A stretch of DNA of 22,945 bases from JBLFWJ01 sp047611425 (GTDB lineage Bacteria; Bacteroidota; Bacteroidia; UBA10329), in NCBI GenBank assembly GCA_047611425.1, contig JBLFWJ010000032.1:1-22945 (forward strand), written 5' to 3'. The notes beneath the pieces are model-generated. The model was given only the letters and a program-made list of their open reading frames with translations. It did no database searches and was not told where the DNA came from. The translations under genes were made by a program, and so were the position numbers. Shown one piece after another: positions 14,289 to 20,742 of this stretch; the first letter of the stretch is position 1; each line of letters begins with the position of its first letter.

Positions 14289-15748
14289 ACCCGATTAGAA
14301 TCTTGGATTGCACGTCCGTTTAATTCTAAACCAACCAACCCTGCTAAAGCCGCAAAAACCAATACGGCCATTTTGTCTTGATCAATAAAGGCATTTACCC
14401 CTCCGTGAACGTAGAAGGAAATTAATCCTAAAAGCAGGCCCAGTGCCAATGTTCTGCCTAGTAAAGTAGGGTGATTGTATACGAGTTTCAATCCAAGGTG
14501 AATGGAGAAAAAGACCCATCCTAAAAAAATCAGAAGCCCGATTAGACCAGATTCGCTCAAGTAGGTTAGATACTCCGAATGTGCATTTCCTTTGTCACCA
14601 TGAAACGTGCTTATCCATGTTAATTCTCCTCGGCTCTGAAACTGTGCATATTCATATTGATACGTTCCTGGCCCCCATCCAAACAACGGTCGCTCTTGGA
14701 ACATTCTTAAGGCGCAAGTCCAACGATTAAGACGCTCAATATTGGAATTGTCCGTTTGGATGTTTCCGATGCTTTGGAAGTGTACGGCCATGCTTTTGTC
14801 CCTGCTCTTCGCATCAGTATTGTGCATTTGTTCAAGAATATCATTCTGAAAAACAAGGATAATAAGGGCGATTGAGCCAAGTGAAAGTAGAATGCCACGG
14901 ATGCTTATTTTGAATTTAACGGCCATAGCGAACCCAGCCACTACGATTAAACTGAGCCAAGATGCCCGAGAAGATGCATGCATTATTGCGATAAAAAGCA
15001 CTGATGTTACCGCTTGAATAAGAAATGCCGCAAGCTTAGAAAAACCAATTTTTCGGGCTCTTATGGAAATGACCAACAGAAAGAGAAACGCGACAGTGAT
15101 ACATGCCGAATAAACCGTGTGATCTGAGAAATATGGTTTGGTTGCAAAAGCTATGTAATGATGGTTGAAATCGTAATGGGCATGCTTGTTTAAAACATTC
15201 AATGCCACCAACACACAGGCAATGCCGTATAAATAAAAGAACTTGATAATCGCTTTGGGGTCCTTAAAAAACCAAATCATCATGAGGTATGCTCCCGATA
15301 AGAAAACGGCCCTCATCGCAACTCGCTTATAGGAGTAGATAACGTGTGAACTAAAAGTTGATGCAATAATCATCCAGCCAAGATCCAGCAGAAGAAGGAT
15401 GGTTAATGGATGAGTAAAGATTCGTTTGTCTAATCGGGTTTGGGAGGTAATCCATCCGAATAAACCTATTGATAGCAACGCCAATAATGGTTCGGCAGGA
15501 ACAGACATAGTTGCGCTTCCAATCCAGATTGGAGTAGAGAACGGCACTAAGAACGCAACGGCAATCGCCAGCAATCTCTTGTTCTGAATAAAGAGAAGTA
15601 TGACCACCAAAACAGCAAAGGCAATAGCTACGGTGTTTAATTGGTCTAAGTCTTTAAAACCAAGCAAAAGGACGCTGCCAATTGCAAAGCCAATACCGAC
15701 AAGGAGCTGGAATACATTCTCTCTAACCCAATCAAGAGTCAGATTCAT
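14285..15748 (-). CDS. O-antigen ligase/polymerase (Wzy_C family) membrane protein
   Basis: The 487-residue polytopic inner-membrane protein has about 11-12 hydrophobic segments and the large loop of the WaaL/Wzy superfamily. Motifs include SSRASWLSL (259-267, Arg261), NIERLNRW (336-343), RPLFGWGPGTY (353-363) and NAHSEYLTYLSESG (388-401, His390), where Arg and His residues are the expected catalytic or glycan-binding sites. It either ligates undecaprenyl-linked glycan to its acceptor or polymerises repeat units; the family does not tell which. Its ATG overlaps the end of the Wzz-like gene by 4 nt (ATGA), so the two are translationally coupled. The stop overlaps the convergent glycosyltransferase stop. 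Confidence 0.88.
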   Translation of the reverse strand: MNLTLDWVRENVFQLLVGIGFAIGSVLLLGFKDLDQLNTVAIAFAVLVVILLFIQNKRLLAIAVAFLVPFSTPIWIGSATMSVPAEPLLALLSIGLFGWITSQTRLDKRIFTHPLTILLLLDLGWMIIASTFSSHVIYSYKRVAMRAVFLSGAYLMMIWFFKDPKAIIKFFYLYGIACVLVALNVLNKHAHYDFNHHYIAFATKPYFSDHTVYSACITVAFLFLLVISIRARKIGFSKLAAFLIQAVTSVLFIAIMHASSRASWLSLIVVAGFAMAVKFKISIRGILLSLGSIALIILVFQNDILEQMHNTDAKSRDKSMAVHFQSIGNIQTDNSNIERLNRWTCALRMFQERPLFGWGPGTYQYEYAQFQSRGELTWISTFHGDKGNAHSEYLTYLSESGLIGLLIFLGWVFFSIHLGLKLVYNHPTLLGRTLALGLLLGLISFYVHGGVNAFIDQDKMAVLVFAALAGLVGLELNGRAIQDSNRV

Positions 15749-16686
15749 TTTTCGGAGATCTGTTCTTTTAAATAGAGAACTATGAGTGTTCCAATTAAAG
15801 CGACCAAACTTGTGAGTCCAACATTAACTGGAACGCTGGGCCACTCTTTAAAATAGCTCGGTACGGCTCGGTCAATTTGATAAACACCAGGAAACGGTTT
15901 TTCAATTTTGTCTGCAACTACGTCAAGCAACTTCTTGCTTTCAGTAAGTCGTTCAATCTCATACACGTAAGAGGCTATCAATCGTTCTGAAACCGGTTCA
16001 ATCATGCTCATTTGATCAGCGGAAAGTTGAAGTCCATTTCTCCAATCGCCCAACCTGAATTGGTAGTACAGGTGACGGTACGTTTCGTTTTGATCAAAGA
16101 GGCTTTGCAACGTGTCATTCAAAGACATCACAAGCCTTTGATTTTCTTCATAGTTAGACAATACAGCGTTGTATTGCATCATCATATTATCCTTAAAAAT
16201 ATTCTCACGCATTACATCTAGTGTGTCAATAATGTAATTGACAATATCTGCAGAAAGCTCTGGAGAGGTTGTCTGAGCTGTAATAACGATGGACATGTAC
16301 TTTGATCGGAAGTATGTGATGTCGCTTATGAAATTTAGGTTGAGCGTGCTCCGCCAATCCAACTCAGTTGTGTCTAATTTGTAGTGTTGTGCAAGGTCGA
16401 ACTTGGCGATAACTCCTTCTTGCATTTGCCTGCTTGAGAGTATTTGCATCAAGCGGTCTGCATCAAGATCAAAACCAAATTGCGGGTTTTGCATTACGAC
16501 TTCCAAACGATTACTGTTGGTTGGGAAGATGATGCCGTTGCTTCGGTATTCGGGTTGCATGAAATTTGTTGCAACACCTGCGCCAACGGCAGATATAATG
16601 AAGACCAGAACCAAGGTGATGCGATACTTCCAGATAAACTGAAGAATTAGTTTGCCTTGAGTCTTTTCCTGATCGAATATTTCCAT
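15745..16686 (-). CDS. Wzz-type polysaccharide chain-length determinant (polysaccharide copolymerase)
   Basis: The 313-residue protein has the two-TM architecture of Wzz/PCP proteins: an N-terminal TM at about 22-42, a large periplasmic domain with coiled-coil-like helices (about 170-265), and a C-terminal TM at about 286-307 preceded by prolines (VPSYFKEWPSVPVN). The motif QPEYRSNGIIFP after TM1 is typical. No tyrosine-kinase domain follows, so it resembles the short Wzz type. It controls the length of the polymer made by a Wzy polymerase, fitting its overlap with the ligase/polymerase gene. The HD-domain gene lies 51 nt upstream on the same strand. Confidence 0.87.
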   Translation of the reverse strand: MEIFDQEKTQGKLILQFIWKYRITLVLVFIISAVGAGVATNFMQPEYRSNGIIFPTNSNRLEVVMQNPQFGFDLDADRLMQILSSRQMQEGVIAKFDLAQHYKLDTTELDWRSTLNLNFISDITYFRSKYMSIVITAQTTSPELSADIVNYIIDTLDVMRENIFKDNMMMQYNAVLSNYEENQRLVMSLNDTLQSLFDQNETYRHLYYQFRLGDWRNGLQLSADQMSMIEPVSERLIASYVYEIERLTESKKLLDVVADKIEKPFPGVYQIDRAVPSYFKEWPSVPVNVGLTSLVALIGTLIVLYLKEQISEK

Positions 16687-16693
16687 GAATGGC

Positions 16694-16723
16694 GAATTTA
16701 TTAAATTCCGATGCCTGAATCGG
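16694..16723 (-). terminator. Two short stem-loops between HD-domain and Wzz-like genes
   Basis: gaattt/aaattc (16694-16708) and ccgat/atcgg (16708-16723) form two adjacent small hairpins in the 51-nt spacer. They could attenuate transcription from the HD gene into the polysaccharide genes, or be chance; the stems are 5-6 bp and no strong T-run follows. Confidence 0.22.
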
Positions 16724-16737
16724 TAAAGAAAGTGAGG

Positions 16738-17340
16738 TTAAATAGATGAATCTTGCAACAGACGTTTCAACGATTCGCGGTTTTTCCTTTTCTGATCAGA
16801 ATAGTTAGAACGTCCATAATCGGTTTTGAATTTTGTTTTTTCCAAATATTCGATTTGGGAGGCAAACCATTCGACATCATTAGTCTGGAAGCTTTTGAAG
16901 TGTTCCCATTCTTTCCTCAGATTCAATCCCTGGTCAACGAAATCGGGCATTCCCATACCTACACGATCAATGTCGTGCATAATCTCGTAAAGTGGGATAG
17001 AAAAATCTGAGTGCGTTTTTCGAGTACACTCTATCAGACGTTTTACAACTTTTTGCTGATCAGCGGGAATACCGTTTTCTTCAGCAAATACTGAAAACAA
17101 CCAAATGCCCTCAGATTCGTGGTTATCATATCTTGTTAAATACCCAAGATCATGAAACATGGCTGCCAGTTGAATAGCCTCTGACTCTTCTGGCCTGAGG
17201 TTGCAGGCTGTGGCCCATTCCAGTGCTTTTTCCAGAACTGTTGTCGTATGATGAATGGAATGAAACGTAAATGGAGCCCAATCAGAATCGTCAAATACCG
17301 ACTCCATGTAAACTTTAGCCAGATTTAAAATATCGCTCAC
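16738..17340 (-). CDS. HD-domain metal-dependent phosphohydrolase
   Basis: The 200-residue protein has an HD fold: His31 in SIHHTTTV, the His63-Asp64 doublet in AAMFHDLGYL, and downstream His/Asp residues (HSDFS about 110, HDIDRVG about 137). Small bacterial HD proteins of this size hydrolyse nucleotides or other phosphoesters; the substrate is unknown. I chose the GTG at 17340, preceded by a purine-rich ggaaag about 15 nt upstream; the next ATG (residue 12) would cut into the first helix. The gene follows tRNA-Pro by 33 nt on the same strand and precedes wzz-like by 51 nt, so it may be read from the tRNA promoter. Confidence 0.85.
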   Translation of the reverse strand: MSDILNLAKVYMESVFDDSDWAPFTFHSIHHTTTVLEKALEWATACNLRPEESEAIQLAAMFHDLGYLTRYDNHESEGIWLFSVFAEENGIPADQQKVVKRLIECTRKTHSDFSIPLYEIMHDIDRVGMGMPDFVDQGLNLRKEWEHFKSFQTNDVEWFASQIEYLEKTKFKTDYGRSNYSDQKRKNRESLKRLLQDSSI

Positions 17341-17373
17341 TCCACAGTTCTTTCCAAGGATAAAATAAGAATG

Positions 17374-17448
17374 TCGGGGTGAGAGGATTCGAACCTCCGA
17401 TCTCTGGTCCCCCAGACCAGCACTTTAACCGGACTAAGCTACACCCCG
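17374..17448 (-). tRNA. tRNA-Pro (anticodon GGG)
   Basis: On the minus strand the sequence folds into a complete cloverleaf. The acceptor stem CGGGGTG/CACCCCG is followed by discriminator A (17374); CCA is not encoded. The anticodon stem CTGGT/ACCAG encloses the loop CTGGGGG, so the anticodon is GGG (17411-17413) for Pro. The T-arm contains GGTTCGAATCC. The length is 75 nt. No tRNA fragment or attachment-site duplicate is visible nearby. Confidence 0.96.
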
Positions 17449-17490
17449 AGTAACTGGCGCTAAAAATAAGTCAACAAAAAGAATTGAGAT

Positions 17491-17907
17491 CTACTTGACA
17501 AGTGTTAATCCTCCTACGTAGTCGTGCACAAAATTGCTCCAATCCAAAAGATGAAACTTGTAAATGTATTCGCCTTGTTCGGCAGGGTTTCCTTTAAATC
17601 TCCCATTCCAACCGAGCTCCGGATTCTTTGTGAAGTAGAGTAATTCACCCCACCGATCGTAAATACTCATGGAGTAATCGATGTATCCAGTTCCGTATCC
17701 AAGGAAAGACTCATTCACAGCATCGGAGTTAGGTGTGAATGCATTGGGAATGTAGAACGTAAATGTTGGCTGCACAATCACTTCATAATCAATATGATCA
17801 GTGCATCCATTTATGGTTTCAACCCAAAGGTCAATATGGTATCGACCCGTATCAGTGTATTCATGTCTTGCATGCTGAGTTGTTGATTCTCCGCCATCAC
17901 CAAGACC
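17491..17907 (-). pseudogene. C-terminal remnant of a PKD/CHU_C (T9SS type B sorted) surface protein
   Basis: The minus frame reads a PKD-like end (GLGDGGESTTQHARHEY, then GRYHIDLWV and NGCTDHIDYEV) followed by a full CHU_C gliding-motility-type domain (IPNAFTPN, YDRWGELLYF, WNGRFKG, GEYIYKF, GGLTLVK). These proteins are normally several hundred residues long, secreted through the T9SS and attached to the cell surface. Here protein-like sequence stops just before the GLGDGG motif, where the expected Trp-x-Phe/Leu-Gly-Asp-Gly context becomes HGKGLGDG, and upstream lies an XRE gene on the opposite strand. No start ATG exists; a GTG at 17781 would cut into the PKD domain. The 5' part of the gene is missing, so I call it broken. 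Confidence 0.75.
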
Positions 17908-17913
17908 CTTTCC

Positions 17914-18252
17914 GTGAACATCAAGCGATTGAGAACGCTCAGCAAACTCTCGCAGAAAGAGGTGTGCGCTACTGCCGAGATCCCGCAGGGTCAGTATTCG
18001 GTGATCGAGAACGGAAAGGTTACGCCTACCTTTCCCACGTTGGAAAAGCTGGCTAAGGTGTTCGGGGTGTCGCTTGTGGAGTTCTTCCAGATCAACGACC
18101 CCGGTCAGGCCATGAACTTACCGATGCTTGAAAAAATCAAACTGCTCGACCAACTCGGAGAGGAAGAGAAGGAAGCTCTACTGAAGGTGATAGACATGGC
18201 CGTGGCCAACAAAAAACTAAAGGATAATCTTAGTGATCTGCTGGCTTCTTAA
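17914..18252 (+). CDS. XRE-family helix-turn-helix regulator, probably lacking its first codons
   Basis: The 112-residue frame starts at GTG 17914 and goes straight into an HTH_3 domain (NIKRLRTLSKLSQKEVCATA, then IPQGQYSVIENGKVTP and FPTLEKLAKVFGVSLVEFF). A helical tail (EKIKLLDQLGEEEKEALLKV, then NKKLKDNLSDLL) is typical of a common small Bacteroidota XRE family. Full members usually have about 5-8 more residues before NIKRLR, and here those would fall in the broken PKD gene, so the 5' end looks truncated at a junction near 17908. The segment is visibly richer in G and C than its neighbours and uses different codons. No promoter of its own is apparent. Its stop shares TTAA with the stop of the opposite ORF. 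Confidence 0.7.
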   Translation: MNIKRLRTLSKLSQKEVCATAEIPQGQYSVIENGKVTPTFPTLEKLAKVFGVSLVEFFQINDPGQAMNLPMLEKIKLLDQLGEEEKEALLKVIDMAVANKKLKDNLSDLLAS

Positions 18253-18476
18253 GAGGAACGGGCACGCGTTACGCGAAAAGCTAAACGCGCTCCAGCGGGA
18301 GCGGTACCATTAGGGTTAAGCAATTGAATCTCCATGGTCGGATAAACCACCCCATCTCGACCACGAAGACGAGCGGGCTCTTTTCTTAAAACCAGTTTTA
18401 ATGGAAAAGCATTAGGGGATGGTAGAAAATCGTTTGTCTTATCAAATACAAAAGCTTCGAATTCCGATTGGAACAA
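18249..18476 (-). CDS. Orphan ORF, unrecognised, probably a remnant
   Basis: The minus-strand frame is open from 18512 (after a TGA) to a TAA at 18251-18249; the only plausible start in it is TTG 18476, giving 75 residues. The sequence SEFEAFVFDKTNDFLPSPNA is followed by LRKEPARLRGRDGVVYPTME and an Arg/Ala-rich end (PAGARLAFRVTRARSS). The last 17 or so codons are made by GC-rich palindromic DNA (18265-18303) and may be accidental. I do not recognise a family. It may be a fragment of a larger gene lost in the same event that truncated the CHU_C gene, or non-coding. Confidence 0.28.
   Translation of the reverse strand: MFQSEFEAFVFDKTNDFLPSPNAFPLKLVLRKEPARLRGRDGVVYPTMEIQLLNPNGTAPAGARLAFRVTRARSS
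18265..18303. repeat. GC-rich palindromic block downstream of the XRE gene
   Basis: Within 39 nt there are cgcg-tta-cgcg (18265-18275), cgcgtt/aacgcg (18265-18270 with 18284-18289) and a perfect hairpin cgctcc-agcg-ggagcg (18288-18303). These begin 13 nt after the XRE stop and are far more GC-rich than the surrounding sequence. They resemble a REP-like or cassette-end repeat in character, but no second copy is in the window. Confidence 0.5.
18380..18409. promoter_or_regulatory. AT-rich 13-bp stem-loop upstream of the Omp28-like gene
   Basis: cttttc-ttaaaac (18380-18392) pairs with gttttaa and gaaaag (18395-18401, 18404-18409) around a 2-nt loop, with a TG bulge. It lies about 135 nt before the Omp28-like start. 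It could be a weak terminator or a regulatory hairpin. Confidence 0.3.
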
Positions 18477-18543
18477 GGACTTCGGATGAACGAGGATAAT
18501 GTGAGAACCGTATCATTGTATAGACCAAACCAAAATCATTATC

Positions 18544-20574
18544 ATGAAAAAACTATTACTTACCGCTGCTGTAGCGCTGATTTCTCAGTGGACTATCGCG
18601 CAAACCTTTAGCGATGATTTCGAGAGCTATAATGCTGGAGATTACATCGGTGTTGAATCAACGGAGTGGACCACATGGAGTGGAACAACTGGAGGAACAG
18701 AAGATGCCCAAGTGGTGGTCGACCAAGCACACAGTGGAACTAACTCAACGTATTATTCAAGTACAGCGGCTACCGGTGGACCTCAAGACGTGGTGCTTTA
18801 CTTTAACGGTGAGCACAATACCGGTGGGTTCAACTTTAAAAGTTGGTTCTATATCGAGTCTGGAAAAGGCGCATATTTCAACTTTCAAGCAGAGACTTTG
18901 ATTGGCGAGACATGGGCAATGAATTGCCAAATGGATGAGAATGGAAATCTGGCTTTAACGGGTCCATCAAACAATCCAAAATTGGCAACCACCTTCATAC
19001 ATGATACTTGGTTCGAGTTGGAGATTGACGTTAATTTAAACACCAATGATTGGGAGCTTCTTCTAGATGGCGTTTCTCAAGGTGTTATGCAAAATGACTT
19101 GTTTGTTGTTGCCTCTCTTGATATTTTCCCAGTAAACGCATCGAATAATCAATCCGGGTTTTGGGTAGATGATTTGGAGTACACGCTTACGCCTTACACA
19201 CTTCCAGCGTTAAATGCTGGCCTAACGCTCTTGGAGCCAAATGCAGAGTTGGCTGGAATGAACGCCAAACCACAAGTTCAGGTAAGAAACTTGGGTACAG
19301 ATGCTTTGACAAGCTTTGACGTTTCTGTTGAATACAATGGAACTACGATTAACGAAACTATCACCGGAGTGAATGTGGCTTCTTTAGAAACGTATGATGT
19401 TTACTTCACCTCCTCACTTCCAATTGTTGAAGGACAGATGAACGTAACTGCTACGGTTTCAAATCCGAATGGAGGATCAGATATGGATGCTGATGATGAT
19501 GTGAAAGTGATTGGTATAAATCCAATTGTTCCTGCACCTGGCAAAGTTGTTTTTGTTGAAGAGGGAACAGGCACGTGGTGTCAGTGGTGCCCTAGAGGCG
19601 CAGTTATGATGGATGGTATGCAGGAAAAGTATGATCAATTCTTTGCTGGTGTTGCGGTTCATAATGACGACCCAATGACTGATTTAATTTATGATGAAAC
19701 CAATTCTACCGTTATCGGCAATGCCTACCCTAATGGTTTAGTGGATAGAGGTCAGGTGGTTGATCCTTCTGCTTTTGAAGTAGATTTTCTTGCACGAATT
19801 ACTGAGGCACCAGAAACGTCCATGTTGATTGGCGCTATTTACGATGACGTAACTGGTGAGCTTAATGTATCTGTAACCACAACCTTCTTAGAGGCTGTGA
19901 CTGGAAACTACCGAGTTGGTGTTGTCATTGTGGAAGATCACGTCACAGGTACTGGAAGTGCTTACAACCAATCAAATGCATATGCAGGTGGTGCAAATGG
20001 CCCAATGGGCGGATTTGAGGATTTACCTTCTAGTGTCCCAGCTGCTCAAATGGAATACAATCATGTTGCCCGAGGAATTGCTCCGAGCTATGCTGGCTTG
20101 AACGGAATGTACACTACTCCTGTTCAAGCAAATGATGAGTACACCATGAACGTGACTTTTCAAATCGATCCTTCTTGGGATATGGATGAAATGCACATCA
20201 TCTCATTCGCCCGTGCAAACGGCCAAATGGTTGACAATGCAGCAAAAGCTACAATACCTGAAGCAGAGGCAAATGGTTTTATGGTTGGTATTGAAGAAGA
20301 GGCCGAGTATTTAGATGGACCGGATGCAAAATTCCAATTGTATCCGAACCCAGCTACAGATTTTGCAACTGCCACTATCAACTTGAACGAGGGAACCGAT
20401 GTTATCGTTGAGATTTTCTCAAGCCTTGGCCAACTAATTTCTTCAACCCAGTATGGAAATCTGAATGGACCAAATAACTTGTTTATCAATACAAGCGATC
20501 TGCCAAGCGGCATGTACACGGTTTCTTTGGTAACTGTTACTGAAAGAACAACAAAGCGATTGATGATTAAGTAA
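18544..20574 (+). CDS. T9SS-secreted Omp28-like protein with CxxC motif and type A sorting domain
   Basis: The 676-residue protein has a signal peptide (1-20, MKKLLLTAAVALISQWTIAQ). Next is a lectin/LamG-like beta-sandwich (about 21-215, opening FSDDFESYNAGDY and ending GFWVDDLEYTL), then a CARDB-like Ig-type domain (about 223-325). An Omp28-type thioredoxin-like domain follows (about 330-580) with VEEGTGTWCQWCPRG, whose Cys346-x-x-Cys349 is in the redox-motif position. The C-terminal type A sorting domain (about 597-676) has YPNPATDFATATI, NTSDLPSGMYTVSLV and a terminal KRLMIK. The protein should cross the outer membrane by the T9SS and be released or anchored. Whether the CxxC is redox-active is unknown. 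It has its own strong terminator. Confidence 0.9.
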   Translation: MKKLLLTAAVALISQWTIAQTFSDDFESYNAGDYIGVESTEWTTWSGTTGGTEDAQVVVDQAHSGTNSTYYSSTAATGGPQDVVLYFNGEHNTGGFNFKSWFYIESGKGAYFNFQAETLIGETWAMNCQMDENGNLALTGPSNNPKLATTFIHDTWFELEIDVNLNTNDWELLLDGVSQGVMQNDLFVVASLDIFPVNASNNQSGFWVDDLEYTLTPYTLPALNAGLTLLEPNAELAGMNAKPQVQVRNLGTDALTSFDVSVEYNGTTINETITGVNVASLETYDVYFTSSLPIVEGQMNVTATVSNPNGGSDMDADDDVKVIGINPIVPAPGKVVFVEEGTGTWCQWCPRGAVMMDGMQEKYDQFFAGVAVHNDDPMTDLIYDETNSTVIGNAYPNGLVDRGQVVDPSAFEVDFLARITEAPETSMLIGAIYDDVTGELNVSVTTTFLEAVTGNYRVGVVIVEDHVTGTGSAYNQSNAYAGGANGPMGGFEDLPSSVPAAQMEYNHVARGIAPSYAGLNGMYTTPVQANDEYTMNVTFQIDPSWDMDEMHIISFARANGQMVDNAAKATIPEAEANGFMVGIEEEAEYLDGPDAKFQLYPNPATDFATATINLNEGTDVIVEIFSSLGQLISSTQYGNLNGPNNLFINTSDLPSGMYTVSLVTVTERTTKRLMIK

Positions 20575-20595
20575 AATCACCAAGTCATTTTTTTG

Positions 20596-20632
20596 AAAAG
20601 CCCCAACGGAATATTACCGTTGGGGCTTTTTT
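20596..20632 (+). terminator. Strong Rho-independent terminator after the Omp28-like gene
   Basis: aaaagccccaacgg (20596-20609) pairs perfectly with ccgttggggctttt (20617-20630) around a 7-nt loop, followed by T residues. It ends the Omp28-like transcript 22 nt after the stop and separates it from the downstream TonB receptor. The A/T symmetry means it could also act on the minus strand. Confidence 0.93.
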
Positions 20633-20693
20633 GAATTGAAAAAAGAACTTTTAATCGGCCATGTTGTTCTCGCTATTCAAGATACAAAGAGGT

Positions 20694-20701
20694 TAACTTT
20701 G
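20694..20701 (+). promoter_or_regulatory. Candidate -7 box TAACTTTG for the second TonB receptor
   Basis: TAACTTTG matches TAnnTTTG exactly and lies 41 nt before the ATG at 20743. No TTTG is visible at the right spacing upstream; a TTG at 20664-20666 is 27 nt away. A leader of about 35 nt would result. Confidence 0.4.
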
Positions 20702-20742
20702 GGCCCTTCAAAAATGATGCCCACTCTACTAGAATTCTTATC

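Larger units (their letters stand above)
18253..18543. other. Region between XRE gene and Omp28-like gene
   Basis: About 290 nt hold the GC-rich palindromes, the orphan minus ORF and an AT-rich stem-loop. Near 18517-18524, TATCATTG is a one-mismatch version of the TAnnTTTG box and could drive the Omp28-like gene, but I see no matching -33 element. Confidence 0.45.

Noticed and set aside
17374..17448. tRNA-Pro as an integration site for the rearranged 17.9-18.5 kb segment
   Set aside because: The junction lies on the 5' side of the tRNA about 460 nt away, and no duplicated tRNA end or integrase gene is visible.
17763..18056. Plus-strand ORF of 97 codons spanning the CHU_C/XRE junction
   Set aside because: It is antisense to the PKD remnant and out of frame with the XRE gene; no domain is seen.
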